Below are positions 35,826 to 44,140 of a stretch of 64,000 nt of DNA, in pieces. The first letter of the stretch is position 1. The number at the start of each line of letters is the position of its first letter. Below the pieces are notes generated by a model that searched no databases, was not told the DNA's origin, and saw only the letters and a program-made list of their open reading frames with translations. The DNA is from Candidatus Aenigmatarchaeota archaeon (GTDB lineage: Archaea > Aenigmatarchaeota > Aenigmatarchaeia > GW2011-AR5). A program made the position numbers and the translations under genes. Location of the stretch: NCBI GenBank assembly GCA_016187335.1, contig JACPJW010000001.1, positions 340,170-404,169 on the forward strand. Direction: 5' to 3'.

Positions 35826-37013
35826 ATGGAAGAAGAAAGCGATAAAACCGATGAAAAGAGCACTAACATAAGAAATGAGAAGTCTTTGGAAGAGATAAAT
35901 GAGAGCCCCGCTGTCAGGCAGGAAGCTGAAAAGCCTAAAAAAGAGGTACCCATTGTCTTCTCATCTTCTGAGTGGTTTTCAGCAAAGAGATGGAGCAATA
36001 ATCCCTTTACTTTCAGCATACTTCCGTCACTTTTTGTAGGTTACAAAGAGCAGACATCAAGGCTCATGCTTTTTCTCGAAGAAAAGCACAAATTCCTGCT
36101 TGTCGTAGGCCCTACCGGCTCGGGCAAAACCACGTTGCTGAAGTGGATTCAAGGCAATTTACCAGGCAGCGACACTTTGTACATTGGCAAGCCGCCTGAA
36201 ACGCCGGCTGATTTTGTTGACATATTCAATGACAAGTTCAAGGCACCTTGGTTTTTACGCCCTTTTTCACCGAAAATAAAAAATATTTACCAAGTGCCTG
36301 ATTTCCTGAACAAACGGCTGAAGAAAAAACACCTTGTCGTGTTTATTGACGAAATACACGAAGCAGATTTAGAAATTTTAGAATGGCTGCGCGTGCTTGG
36401 TGACCAGGTCGACAACATATCATTTTTGCTTTCAGGCCTGCCGAGCTTTGACCATGACCTTTCGACAAAGCTGGAGACCTTCCGAAAAAGGATTACAGCC
36501 AAGATAGAGCTTCTATCTCTCACAAAAGAAGAGACGCAACAGCTCATTCAGAGAAGAATACAACATGTTGGGGGTCAGGGTAATGAATTTCCACAAGATG
36601 TTGTGGATTTTATTTACAGCCGCAGCGGCGGCTTTCCACGTGAGGTTTTGCGTTTGTGCGACGAGTTTATAAACCAGGCAATATTAAAAGGCAGCCCTGA
36701 TATCTCTCTGGATCTTCTGGGAGGCGTGACGGAGGAAAAAATAGAGCAGCAGGTTTATTTGGATGTTTTAGAAAAAATGACGCCCATGCAGCGGGAAATT
36801 TTGGAAGTGCTTGCGCAAAAGCCGCTGTCGCCGGGCCAGATTGCAAACAGCCTGAACCTGGAAAAATACAAGTCACGGCAGCACGCCGTGCGCAGCGTGA
36901 ACAATATTCTGAAATTCCTGCTGAAGCAGGACTACGTTGAGCGGCAGCAGTTCGAGAAAACCTTCGTCTACTCCCTGACGCCGAAGATAAAGACGCTGAT
37001 GGTGAAAGCATGA
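35826..37013 (+). CDS. Orc1/Cdc6-like AAA+ ATPase with winged helix
   Basis: 395 residues. FVGYKEQTSRLMLFLEE is the Orc/Cdc6-style entry, Walker A GPTGSGKTT, Walker B LVVFIDEIHEA, sensor 1 FLLSGLP and FRKRITAKIELL; C-terminal helices with LSPGQIANSLNLEKYKSRQ look like a winged helix. Diverged from the true Cdc6 at 16005. An iteron-like array precedes it, with TATA-like GCATTTAAGCC 25 bases before the start. Alternative: an ExeA/TniB-type AAA+ protein of a mobile element. Confidence 0.65.
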   Translation: MEEESDKTDEKSTNIRNEKSLEEINESPAVRQEAEKPKKEVPIVFSSSEWFSAKRWSNNPFTFSILPSLFVGYKEQTSRLMLFLEEKHKFLLVVGPTGSGKTTLLKWIQGNLPGSDTLYIGKPPETPADFVDIFNDKFKAPWFLRPFSPKIKNIYQVPDFLNKRLKKKHLVVFIDEIHEADLEILEWLRVLGDQVDNISFLLSGLPSFDHDLSTKLETFRKRITAKIELLSLTKEETQQLIQRRIQHVGGQGNEFPQDVVDFIYSRSGGFPREVLRLCDEFINQAILKGSPDISLDLLGGVTEEKIEQQVYLDVLEKMTPMQREILEVLAQKPLSPGQIANSLNLEKYKSRQHAVRSVNNILKFLLKQDYVERQQFEKTFVYSLTPKIKTLMVKA

Positions 37014-37070
37014 ATTACGTGCGCACTATATTCTCATCACTGCACAAATACATCCCTAACATAAAAAAGG

Positions 37071-37101
37071 CTTAAATAGTTAATTACTATCAGATAGTAA
37101 G
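37071..37101 (+). promoter_or_regulatory. TATA box and palindromic operator, site 1
   Basis: CTTAAATAG (37071-37079) is followed by ATTACTA-TCAGA-TAGTAAG (37083-37101), a 7-5-7 inverted repeat that ends 6 bases before the ATG at 37108. Same layout as at 41069 and 45124. Confidence 0.65.
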
Positions 37102-37107
37102 AGAATT

Positions 37108-37665
37108 ATGGCCATATCAGTTGCAGAAGCGAACCATCTAAATTTTCTTGTCGAGGACTTATCTCCCTTTAGAGGAGAATATTTAACCCAAATTTACGAA
37201 CGACACCCACAACTTCTGCGTGCTTTTGATAGATACGCTTTGAAAGGTGGATTGGAACAATTTGAAGCTTTGCCAGTTACATCAATATATGGAGCAGAAG
37301 ATAGACCAGTATATCAAGAAGTTACTAATGCCTTAGAAGAAGCCGCTGCAAGAGGAGAACCTGAAAAAGATCAATTTTTACGTAGATTAAGACAGACATA
37401 TCTGGAAGCGCATAGAGTTGTCCTAGAAGAAGGTGAAAAAACTCACCGCGCTGTTCGCGTTTTGCCTATAGAGTATCATCATATCGTTGAAAGTAGATTG
37501 GATACTTTACAAGGGGTTTCTTCATGCCTAAGAGATTTATACAAAGTAATGGTCGATATTGTAGGTCAATCTGTTGGGCTTGAAAGAACAAAAAGAACTC
37601 CTGATATTCCTCTGGAAAGTTATGACGATATCCCGGTAGACTGGCTTAATGATTCTTCTAAGTAG
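37108..37665 (+). CDS. Unrecognised orphan with palindromic operator, 185 residues
   Basis: No domain recognised. Mostly helical, with a middle rich in Arg/His (RRLRQTYLEAHRVV, YHHIVESRLDTLQG) and an acidic end. Controlled by site 1 of the shared operator. Different from the two other operator-linked genes in sequence. Followed by hairpin repeat copy C. Confidence 0.5.
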   Translation: MAISVAEANHLNFLVEDLSPFRGEYLTQIYERHPQLLRAFDRYALKGGLEQFEALPVTSIYGAEDRPVYQEVTNALEEAAARGEPEKDQFLRRLRQTYLEAHRVVLEEGEKTHRAVRVLPIEYHHIVESRLDTLQGVSSCLRDLYKVMVDIVGQSVGLERTKRTPDIPLESYDDIPVDWLNDSSK

Positions 37666-37717
37666 TATAAATTAACCTGCGCATCACGTTCGCATTACAT
37701 CTCTCACATAAACTTTC

Positions 37718-37745
37718 TTTTGATGCAACTTTTTTGAAAAGTTGC
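37718..37745. repeat. Dispersed hairpin repeat, copy C
   Basis: TTTTGAT then GCAACTTTT..AAAAGTTGC (37725-37745), matching copies E and F exactly over 28 bases. Located 52 bases after the orphan stop. CTCTCACATAAAC lies just before it at 37701. Confidence 0.75.
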
Positions 37746-37821
37746 AAAGTTTCAATTATTTAAGGGTGCGGCACGAATAATCTAACATTCAAAATAAATT
37801 ATTCTAACGAGGTGCGTATAT

Positions 37822-38076
37822 ATGCAGTCACGTGGCAGAGAGCTTGTAGGAAAAGTCGTTGTTTCCGAGGAAACCGGTAGGAAGTTCGGCGTTGTCGGCG
37901 ACATGAACTTCGTTTCAGAGAGCGGCGAGCTGCTTTCCCTGGTTTTGGTCGAGCCCACAAGGCACGTATCCGACCTTTCTTTGGAACGTGACGAGAACAG
38001 CCGCATGCTTGTGCCTTTCTCGTCCGTGCGCAGTGTTGGCGACTTCGTCATCATCAGCGAGAAGGACATTGTTTAG
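37822..38076 (+). CDS. PRC-barrel domain protein
   Basis: 84 residues with a single PRC-barrel: GRELVGKVVVSEETGRKFG and VPFSSVRSVGDFVII. Archaeal PRC-barrel proteins interact with division and RNA-metabolism proteins; role here unknown. GAGGTG 6-11 bases before the ATG. Confidence 0.75.
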   Translation: MQSRGRELVGKVVVSEETGRKFGVVGDMNFVSESGELLSLVLVEPTRHVSDLSLERDENSRMLVPFSSVRSVGDFVIISEKDIV

Positions 38077-38106
38077 GTTTAATGCTTTATTGCTGTTAAA
38101 GCATGC

Positions 38107-38379
38107 ATGAGTCGTTTGTACATAGCTGCTGGTTTAATTATTTTAGCGCTTCTAAATGTGCATGAATACAAATTTTCACTTTCAAGGATGAGGGAAATCC
38201 CGGAAAATGTCCCTCCGACGAAAGTAATTGCTGAGGAAAATAGGGTAACAGGGAAATATTACGCAGAACTGCCCCTGCATTTGAAAGCAGTCGGCCTTCC
38301 TTACAGGATTATCACTATTCCGGGAAAATGGTATGCGGAAAGAAATTTTATGATGGAACGCGTCAGCCAAGAAGACTAG
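38107..38379 (+). CDS. Unrecognised small protein, 90 residues
   Basis: Starts with a hydrophobic stretch ([18 protein letters not shown]) that could be a membrane anchor, then a basic/charged part with [12 protein letters not shown]. Convergent overlap of four bases with radA. Confidence 0.5.
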   Translation: MSRLYIAAGLIILALLNVHEYKFSLSRMREIPENVPPTKVIAEENRVTGKYYAELPLHLKAVGLPYRIITIPGKWYAERNFMMERVSQED

Positions 38380-39416
38380 TCGCTTATCCCCTTCGGTCCC
38401 ACCTTGAAAACAGCCTCGCCTTCCGGCAAATAAGGAGAATCAATTAATCGTGCAATGCGGGTGTCGCCTTTGCTTTTTCTCAGGTAAAGGCGCATCCCGG
38501 TCGCGTGCGCAACTATATGCCCGCCTATCGCAGTCGTCGGGTCGCCGAACATCAGTCCCGGATTCGCCATGACCTGGTTTGTTACGACAACCGCAAGATT
38601 GTAAATATCGGCAAGCCTCTGCAGCGCGTGTATGTGCCTGTTCAGTTTCTGCTGCCTTGGTGCAAGCTCGCCGCGCCCGCTGTAATCAGCGCGGAAATGA
38701 GCAGTGAGCGAGTCAACTACAATTAATTTAATGTTTTTCTCCTTGATTATGTCTTTTGCTTTTTCCGATAAGACAACCTGGTGATCCGAGTTAAATGCCC
38801 TGGCCACGTAAATGTTCTGCAGGACTTTTTTCGGGTCCAGTCCCCTGCCTTCTGCGATTTCCCTGATTCTTTCCGGCCGGAACGTCGCTTCCGTGTCTAT
38901 GAACAGGCACGCTCCGTTTATCCCGCCTTTTTCTTTAGGCAGCTGAACATTGACAGCAAGCTGGAAGGCAATCTGTGATTTTCCGCTCGCAAACGCGCCG
39001 TAAAATTCCGTTATGGTCTGCGTTTCCACCCCGCCGCCTAACAGGTTATTCAAAGATTCGCTGCCTGTGCTTATCTTGCCGATTTCCTCCCTTCTTTCCA
39101 TGACTTCCGCTGCCGTCTTGAATCCCATGTCCAATTTTGCCCTGGCCGCAGCAATGATTTTCTCCGCTGTTAACTCCCCTATCTCACAGACAGCAGCCAG
39201 CTCCCCGGAAGAAGTAGCAGCTATTGACATCAGGTCCTCGTAGCCAGCTTCTTTCAGCTTCTGCGCACCCTTAGGACCGATGCCAGGAAGGTCTTCAATA
39301 CTTATTTCGCCGTTTTCTTTGTCCCTTTTTGTTATTTCTTCAGCGCCTTCCATCATCTCTTCTTCTATGATTTCCTCCTTCGTTTTCTTCTCCTTCACAG
39401 CGATTTTGCGGGGCAT
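38376..39416 (-). CDS. radA: DNA repair and recombination protein RadA
   Basis: 346 residues. Helix-hairpin-helix at the N-terminus ([20 protein letters not shown]), Walker [10 protein letters not shown] (usual GEFGSGKTQ), Walker B LIVVDSLT, then L1/L2 loops with QVMANPG. Strand exchange recombinase. Preceded by rpa and a small membrane protein in one operon. Confidence 0.95.
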   Translation of the reverse strand: MPRKIAVKEKKTKEEIIEEEMMEGAEEITKRDKENGEISIEDLPGIGPKGAQKLKEAGYEDLMSIAATSSGELAAVCEIGELTAEKIIAAARAKLDMGFKTAAEVMERREEIGKISTGSESLNNLLGGGVETQTITEFYGAFASGKSQIAFQLAVNVQLPKEKGGINGACLFIDTEATFRPERIREIAEGRGLDPKKVLQNIYVARAFNSDHQVVLSEKAKDIIKEKNIKLIVVDSLTAHFRADYSGRGELAPRQQKLNRHIHALQRLADIYNLAVVVTNQVMANPGLMFGDPTTAIGGHIVAHATGMRLYLRKSKGDTRIARLIDSPYLPEGEAVFKVGPKGISD

Positions 39417-39419
39417 AAT

Positions 39420-39566
39420 TTATTCTTCCTTTACATTTTTTCTTTTCTCAGTCACTTTTTCTGTTTTCCAGTACCAATATAAAATACCAGGTATCAAGAA
39501 AAACAATAGCAAAATCACTAATAGTAATTTACTACCTCTAAAAACTCTTCTTTCTACTGTTGCCAT
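39420..39566 (-). CDS. Small single-TM protein between rpa and radA
   Basis: 48 residues: MATVERRVFRGSK, a membrane helix LLLVILLLFFLIPGILYWYW, then basic KTEKVTEKRKN. Starts 3 bases after the rpa stop and ends 3 bases before the radA start. AT-rich. Role unknown; the position suggests a link to DNA repair or only to operon structure. Confidence 0.55.
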   Translation of the reverse strand: MATVERRVFRGSKLLLVILLLFFLIPGILYWYWKTEKVTEKRKNVKEE

Positions 39567-39568
39567 GC

Positions 39569-40525
39569 TTATCCCATCATCTGCAGCAGCGATTCGATTT
39601 CTTTCTTCACATCAACGTTCTTAACGTTGTTCACGACAAATTCCAGCCTGTCAAAAACCTTGTTGCGCCGTACAGCGCCTTCAAATAAAAACTCCTTTCC
39701 CAGCTGAACCCTTTCAAAAACTGCTGCGCGGTCCATTTTCCTCATGAACGCCTTTCGCGCCTCGTCGGTGCGGTAATTGAGGATTTTCTCAGCATTCTCG
39801 CCGAAGAAAACAGCCCTCAGATTGCCCGTGCCGTCGTCCACGATGCCTGATACAACCAAAGCATGGTCCGGCTCAACTTCGCCATGCTCCTCGCAGCGGA
39901 AGTTGTTTTCCTCTTTCACCCTGGCGCTGCATTTAGGGCATATTTCGTAGAAAGCGTTGCCCTCGAAGACCTGCAGCAAAGATGCGCGCAATTCCTTGTA
40001 TTGGTTTTCCCTTAGCTGGGCGATAGCCGAGCGGTCGTATTTTTTCTGGGCAGTTTCAACCTTTATTTCTTCCTCGGATTTCACGATGTTTCCGTATCTG
40101 CCCAGCCTTATTTCGTTTCCGTACAAGCCTTCCCGCACGAAGCCGCGCACCCTCACGGTGTCGCCCTCCTCCGCGCTCAGCTTCTCTATCTCCTCGTTCC
40201 ATAAAACAAGACGGATCGATCCAGATTCATCAGCCAGCGTCACTGCAGCCAGCTTCCCCTTCCCCTTTTCTGATTCGTAATCCTTCCTGTCTATGCGCAT
40301 TATCTTCCCGACGATATCGACGTTCTGCATGCCGGGAATGATATTTTCAATGAGCAACCGCTCCGTTTTTCGCAGTTCAACTCCCAGCTCACGCGCCACC
40401 ATGTATGTCGCGCCTTCGTAAGAAATTAATCCAGATAGTTCCGCCTGCTTGTCTTCTATCCTGCTGTGTACATCTTCCTCTGTAAGTCCTGACGTAGAAG
40501 CAATTTTCCTGATGATTTCGTCCAT
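39569..40525 (-). CDS. rpa: Replication protein A (single-strand DNA binding)
   Basis: 318 residues: two OB-fold regions (VDIVGKIMRIDRKDY to RLGRYGNI; then DHALVVSGIVDDGTG) around a zinc finger CPKC...CEEHG. Typical euryarchaeal RPA. Upstream of the radA operon, joint role in replication and repair. Confidence 0.92.
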   Translation of the reverse strand: MDEIIRKIASTSGLTEEDVHSRIEDKQAELSGLISYEGATYMVARELGVELRKTERLLIENIIPGMQNVDIVGKIMRIDRKDYESEKGKGKLAAVTLADESGSIRLVLWNEEIEKLSAEEGDTVRVRGFVREGLYGNEIRLGRYGNIVKSEEEIKVETAQKKYDRSAIAQLRENQYKELRASLLQVFEGNAFYEICPKCSARVKEENNFRCEEHGEVEPDHALVVSGIVDDGTGNLRAVFFGENAEKILNYRTDEARKAFMRKMDRAAVFERVQLGKEFLFEGAVRRNKVFDRLEFVVNNVKNVDVKKEIESLLQMMG

Positions 40526-40556
40526 GCGTTACAATACTGCAATAAAATGTTTAAAG

Positions 40557-40802
40557 GTGAAAATAACAAAAAACAAAGTGAGAAGAGCTCAGGTACTTGA
40601 AATCTTTGAAAGCGAACTTACGCAGGAATTTAATAAAAGAGGCATGAAAGGCTTTCATGATTATTTCTGCGGCTTAAGAGACAGATTTTTGGAAGAACAC
40701 CAGGAATACAGAAATTCTTTGAAGTTTCTGATCGACAGCTTCTATTTCTATTACAGATGGAAGTATTCAAGCTTAGCAAGAAAAAGGAAAGACATACACT
40801 AG
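40557..40802 (+). CDS. Unrecognised small protein, 81 residues, GTG start
   Basis: Reads VKITKNKVRRAQVLEIFESE then EEHQEYRNSLKFLIDSFYFYYRWKY. The frame continues upstream only antisense to rpa, so the GTG at 40557 is the best start, with ATGTTTAAAGG as a TATA-like element just before. Ends 4 bases inside the convergent histone gene. No domain recognised. Confidence 0.5.
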   Translation: MKITKNKVRRAQVLEIFESELTQEFNKRGMKGFHDYFCGLRDRFLEEHQEYRNSLKFLIDSFYFYYRWKYSSLARKRKDIH

Positions 40803-41014
40803 CTCCTTTCATTAACCCGCCGCGCCATCTTGATGTCTTTCTTCAGTATAGTCCTTCTGTTTGATATCTCGGAAAGCTTCTGTGCCTCTTTGGAAATGAG
40901 GAACGCTTTTTCTTCCAGTACCTTTGCCAGTTCCTTTGCCGCTTCGTCGCTGACGCGCTTGGCGCCGGCTTTCTTGAACAGCCTGCGGATTGGCTCTATG
41001 GTGAGCATGCTCAT
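40799..41014 (-). CDS. Archaeal histone
   Basis: 71 residues. IEPIRRLFKKAGAKRVSDEA, then KELAKVLEEKAFLISKEA and NRRTILKKDIKMA: a complete single histone fold with the RT and KD motifs used for DNA contact. Chromatin architecture. Confidence 0.9.
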   Translation of the reverse strand: MSMLTIEPIRRLFKKAGAKRVSDEAAKELAKVLEEKAFLISKEAQKLSEISNRRTILKKDIKMARRVNERS

Positions 41015-41068
41015 ATGAAATTATTGGGAAGGCATTCTTTAATTGCTGCGACGGTTGGTGACGATAAC

Positions 41069-41101
41069 TTTAAATATTTAATGTTACCATAAAGTAGTAA
41101 C
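41069..41101 (+). promoter_or_regulatory. TATA box and palindromic operator, site 2
   Basis: TTTAAATA (41069-41076) followed by GTTACCA-TAAAG-TAGTAAC (41083-41101), one mismatch between half-sites. The gene starts at 41117 with GGTGA between. Confidence 0.65.
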
Positions 41102-41116
41102 ATAAGGTGATTAATA

Positions 41117-41665
41117 ATGAGTTATTTGGGTATATTGGCAAGAAAGGTTTTTACACCTAGAGCTTACGGAAGGTTAATTGATCAAAGCCGAAGGGAAATA
41201 ACCGGGCTTAGAACTCCGCAGCAATTTAATGACTACAGAGGAACTCTTCTTCAAGAATTTGGCGGATGGATGAGTGAATTTAACAGATTTGATTTAGGAG
41301 AGAATGTCCCGCCTAAAGTGAGATCTCAATATTTCTATAGTTTAGCTCAAACTTTCAGCCTTGAGGCTTTTCATGGCGGGCATCCCGAAAACCTTGCGAA
41401 AGCTGCAAAAGCTTACCAGATGGCTGGCAGACATCACAGAGAAGATGCAAGACAAAAATGGAAAGAATTTTTTGATAAAGCAGTTCGCGGTGAAGGTCTT
41501 TTCAGCCTTGGTTTTTCGGAATATGATGTTAGAAAATATCTGGAGGGATGCAACCTCCCTAGACGCGATAAAGAAAGATATAAGGCAGAATTTGAAGGAT
41601 TTTTGAAAGAACGCGAAGAAAAAAACAAAGAAAGGGAGCGACGTTTAAAATCTCGTCGCAATTAG
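41117..41665 (+). CDS. Unrecognised orphan with palindromic operator, 182 residues
   Basis: No domain recognised. Helical, basic, with a highly charged C-terminus (KEREEKNKERERRLKSRRN) that suggests nucleic-acid or ribosome contact. GGTGA 8-12 bases before the ATG. Controlled by site 2 of the shared operator and followed by two long perfect hairpins. Confidence 0.5.
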   Translation: MSYLGILARKVFTPRAYGRLIDQSRREITGLRTPQQFNDYRGTLLQEFGGWMSEFNRFDLGENVPPKVRSQYFYSLAQTFSLEAFHGGHPENLAKAAKAYQMAGRHHREDARQKWKEFFDKAVRGEGLFSLGFSEYDVRKYLEGCNLPRRDKERYKAEFEGFLKEREEKNKERERRLKSRRN

Positions 41666-41989
41666 ATGCTAAAGATACGGTTTTTAAAGGAACTATAGAG
41701 GTCCTATTGTATAATTCGGTAATTTTTCCTTCTTTAACGCATTACAAAGCCATCACAGAAAATGTGAGGCTTCATGTAATTGCTGTAAAGAATATGCCAG
41801 CAGAAATTTATTGAAAAATATAAGCTGGAAATTATATTTTTCAGCAAAATAATAATGTACGAAATATAGGTTTTTAATTAATTGTCAAGAAGAATTAATT
41901 AAAAACTATTCTTTCTATCATATATTTATGAAAGTATCTCTCACGTAAAAATTATTTATATGGGATAAAACAATAACTAAGCAGATAAA
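41666..41989. other. 324-base non-coding stretch with two long hairpins
   Basis: Two perfect inverted repeats: TGAAAAATATAA-N8-TTATATTTTTCA (41812-41843, 12-bp stem) and GTTTTTAATTAATT-N9-AATTAATTAAAAAC (41870-41906, 14-bp stem). No convincing coding frame. The hairpins could stop transcription or be processed. CTCTCACGTAAAA (41938) and a TATA-like ATTATTTATATGGG precede the next gene. Confidence 0.6.
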
Positions 41990-42295
41990 ATGACGATGAA
42001 AACGGATATGGAGGACTTGTTTTTAAGAAAAAAGCCCGTGCGGCTGCTGCTGAGCATAAAGGTTTCTTCCACGCCAAAATACGTTTCCATCCTTGCCAAG
42101 GAAACCGACTGCACTTACTCGCATACGGTGAAGCTGCTGGAAATGTTCAAGAACCTGGGCATCGTTGACTTTGAAAAGACGGGCCGCATAAAGTATGTCA
42201 GGCTCACGCAGGACGGCACTGAGATTGCCACGGATTTTGAAAGCGTCCTGCGGAAGTTCACGAAATTGAAGCCGAAGAAGGCTGCGGCGAAGTAA
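41990..42295 (+). CDS. Winged-helix transcription regulator
   Basis: 101 residues. KPVRLLLSIKVSSTPKYVSI, AKETDCTYSHTVKLLEMF and LGIVDFEKTGRIKYVRLT form an MarR/ArsR-like winged helix; end is Lys-rich. TATA-like element 30 bases upstream suggests a leaderless mRNA. Could be the factor for one of the repeated operators nearby; no direct evidence. Confidence 0.7.
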   Translation: MTMKTDMEDLFLRKKPVRLLLSIKVSSTPKYVSILAKETDCTYSHTVKLLEMFKNLGIVDFEKTGRIKYVRLTQDGTEIATDFESVLRKFTKLKPKKAAAK

Positions 42296-42326
42296 GCTTA
42301 AAAACTTTTATAACTTGTAAAATTTA

Positions 42327-42574
42327 ATGTCATTGCTACGTTTCGTCGGTTCCACCGAAACAGAAATAGGCGAGGCCCGTCTTTTTAATTTGAGCTTTGC
42401 TGATCCTGATGGCAGGTCCGTTTACATTCCTTCTTTGCCGTACGGTTTTTTAAAAGATTGCCTGACTCACGAGAATGGGTTTATGTAAGAAGCAGAGAAG
42501 GTATGGTAACTGAAATAGCAACTCCGAAAGGAGAGGTGCTTTATCACCGAGCGAGGGAACTCACATCAGTTTAA
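42327..42574 (+). pseudogene. 82-residue gene split by one-base frameshift (or recoded)
   Basis: Frame 1 runs from ATG 42327 through FADPDGRSVYIPSLPYGFL and stops at 42486; the -1 frame continues KRLPDSREWVYVRSREG and ATPKGEVLYHRARELTSV to a TAA at 42574. The shift point lies on GGTTTTTTAAAAG, where T TTT TTA matches the eukaryotic/viral -1 slippery heptamer. Either a programmed shift, a real mutation, or an error in the T6/A4 run. Composite product of 82 residues has no recognised domain. Confidence 0.5.
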
Positions 42575-42916
42575 GAATTACGACATTCTTGCTTAATTCT
42601 GAAAGATTTTGTGCCTTCTCTCACATCAGAAATGGCAGAACGGCTTTACTACGCCCTGCTACCGTAATAGCGGCTGCGATACAGAAAATCATAAATATTC
42701 CTGCACAGAAGTAGTTAGCACATGACCAAGGTTGCCTGCCATAAACTAGTAATACAGGGTACTTCACTAAGCCACTCCAGGTAAAATCTGAAGAGTTTTA
42801 TGTGAGTGTCAGCATAAGAAGAAACAGCAAATCAAGGCAAAATAGCAAAATTGTAGTTTAACGTCATGCCTTGACAGCCCTGAAAAGTGCCCCTCGGATA
42901 CCATTTTTGATGGCAA
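42575..42916. other. 342-base gap with no clear gene
   Basis: No coding frame longer than about 20 codons with a plausible start. Contains CTCTCACATCAG (42618) and TTTTATGTGAGTG (42797), variants of a motif repeated around here. AT-rich only in part. Confidence 0.5.
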
Positions 42917-43516
42917 ATGGCTTACCAAAATGCGATGAAAAAGGTGCTTGCAATGCCTAAAAAACGGCTTTCAGATATAGTCTTCCAGCGCGTGTCGCCG
43001 CCGGACCACAAGCTTGATTTGTCGCCGGAAGATTTGTCGTCTGTGCTTGTCCGCAGGCTGGGCCTGAAAAGAAAGGAAAGCCGTGCAAACCACGCTAAGC
43101 TGCTCCTGGAACTGCTCAAGTACAAAAAGGAAAACATTCCGCTCAGCATAGAAGAGATATCCACGATACTCAGTGTTTCGCAATCGCAGACATATGAGGA
43201 ATTGCGAAAATGGCGCACTTTAGGAATTGTAGAATTCGTTAAGATACCTTCACAGACAGGATTTATCAAGGGCTATATGCTGACGTCGAACACCGTAAAC
43301 AAGCTGCTGGATCGCGTGGAATCGTCAGCAAAGTCTTTCTTCCGCAAGACGCGCCGCATAGCCAAGGATTTCGACGACCTTCTTATGTTAGAGATGGCAC
43401 GCAGGCAGAAAGAAACCAATGGAGATGCTGCAAAGGAAGGAATGAAGGAACAGGAAACAGAAAGTGAAGAAAGCGAAGAACCCGGCAATGATGACGAAGC
43501 GCCGGAAGAAAACTGA
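42917..43516 (+). CDS. Winged-helix protein with acidic tail
   Basis: 199 residues. N-terminal basic region, then IPLSIEEISTILSVSQSQTYEELRK with WRTLGIVEFVKI as winged helix (TrmB-like), and an acidic disordered end (EESEEPGNDDEAPEEN). Acidic tails are common in archaeal regulators that contact basic proteins. Followed by hairpin repeat copy D. Confidence 0.65.
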   Translation: MAYQNAMKKVLAMPKKRLSDIVFQRVSPPDHKLDLSPEDLSSVLVRRLGLKRKESRANHAKLLLELLKYKKENIPLSIEEISTILSVSQSQTYEELRKWRTLGIVEFVKIPSQTGFIKGYMLTSNTVNKLLDRVESSAKSFFRKTRRIAKDFDDLLMLEMARRQKETNGDAAKEGMKEQETESEESEEPGNDDEAPEEN

Positions 43517-43521
43517 CTCTG

Positions 43522-43549
43522 TTTTGATTAAACTTTTTTGAAAAGTTTA
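43522..43549. repeat. Dispersed hairpin repeat, copy D
   Basis: TTTTGAT then TAAACTTTT..AAAAGTTTA (43529-43549), the T/A variant shared with copy A. Located 5 bases after the stop of the winged-helix gene and directly followed by GTGAGAG. Confidence 0.75.
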
Positions 43550-43845
43550 TGTGAGAGTTGGGGCGTCAGAATTTTACAATAACTGAAAAATATACTTTCT
43601 AATCTACTTTTTTAATTAAATTTTTCATAAAATATATTATTTACAATAACTTTCTTTTGTGAGTGATGAGGCAATTATATAAAGTATAAGATATGTTTTA
43701 TCATAAATAGTGTAGAATATATATTATTTTAATTATATTTTATAGAATAGATTTAAAACCACCCGTCATTTGTGAGGGTTTAAGTAATGTACTATATTAT
43801 AAAGGAGATAAGTTGAAAAATTAAATCAAAAGAAAAAACAAAGAA
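43550..43845. other. Very AT-rich gap
   Basis: About 300 bases of mostly A and T with TTTTGTGAGTG (43653) and ATTTGTGAGGG (43769). No gene seen. Could hold promoters or a replication or partition site; nothing decisive. Confidence 0.4.
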
Positions 43846-44112
43846 TTATCTCCTTCTTCTGCCTTTTGTCTTTGGTTTTGCGGCTTCTTCATGCATCTGC
43901 TTCGCGTGCATCCATGTCATCTTCGCCAGTCCCATCAGCCAGAACGCAACAATGTATTTCAGGAAAATTTTCAGTGTTGTGTTCCAGTCCGTGGCAAGAT
44001 GCGCAGCACTTTGCTGGGACCAGAAAGCGGAAAAAAAGAGCAAAGCGGACAGTCCTGCAAAGACAGAAGCGTAAGCGCCTTTGCCAAAGCATTCTTTGCA
44101 CATGCTTATCAT
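43846..44112 (-). CDS. Small membrane protein with two TM helices
   Basis: 88 residues. Hydrophobic segments about 15-30 and 45-60 separated by a Gln/Ser-rich loop, C-terminus RRRR. CKECFG at the N-terminus is a single CxxC. No family recognised. Confidence 0.55.
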   Translation of the reverse strand: MISMCKECFGKGAYASVFAGLSALLFFSAFWSQQSAAHLATDWNTTLKIFLKYIVAFWLMGLAKMTWMHAKQMHEEAAKPKTKGRRRR

Positions 44113-44140
44113 TTGCGAAAGGCAGAATTAATACTTTTCT

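Noticed and set aside
39515..39540. AGTAATTTACT palindrome
   Set aside because: Lies inside the coding frame of the 48-residue membrane protein and is explained by its codons; no TATA box at a promoter position.
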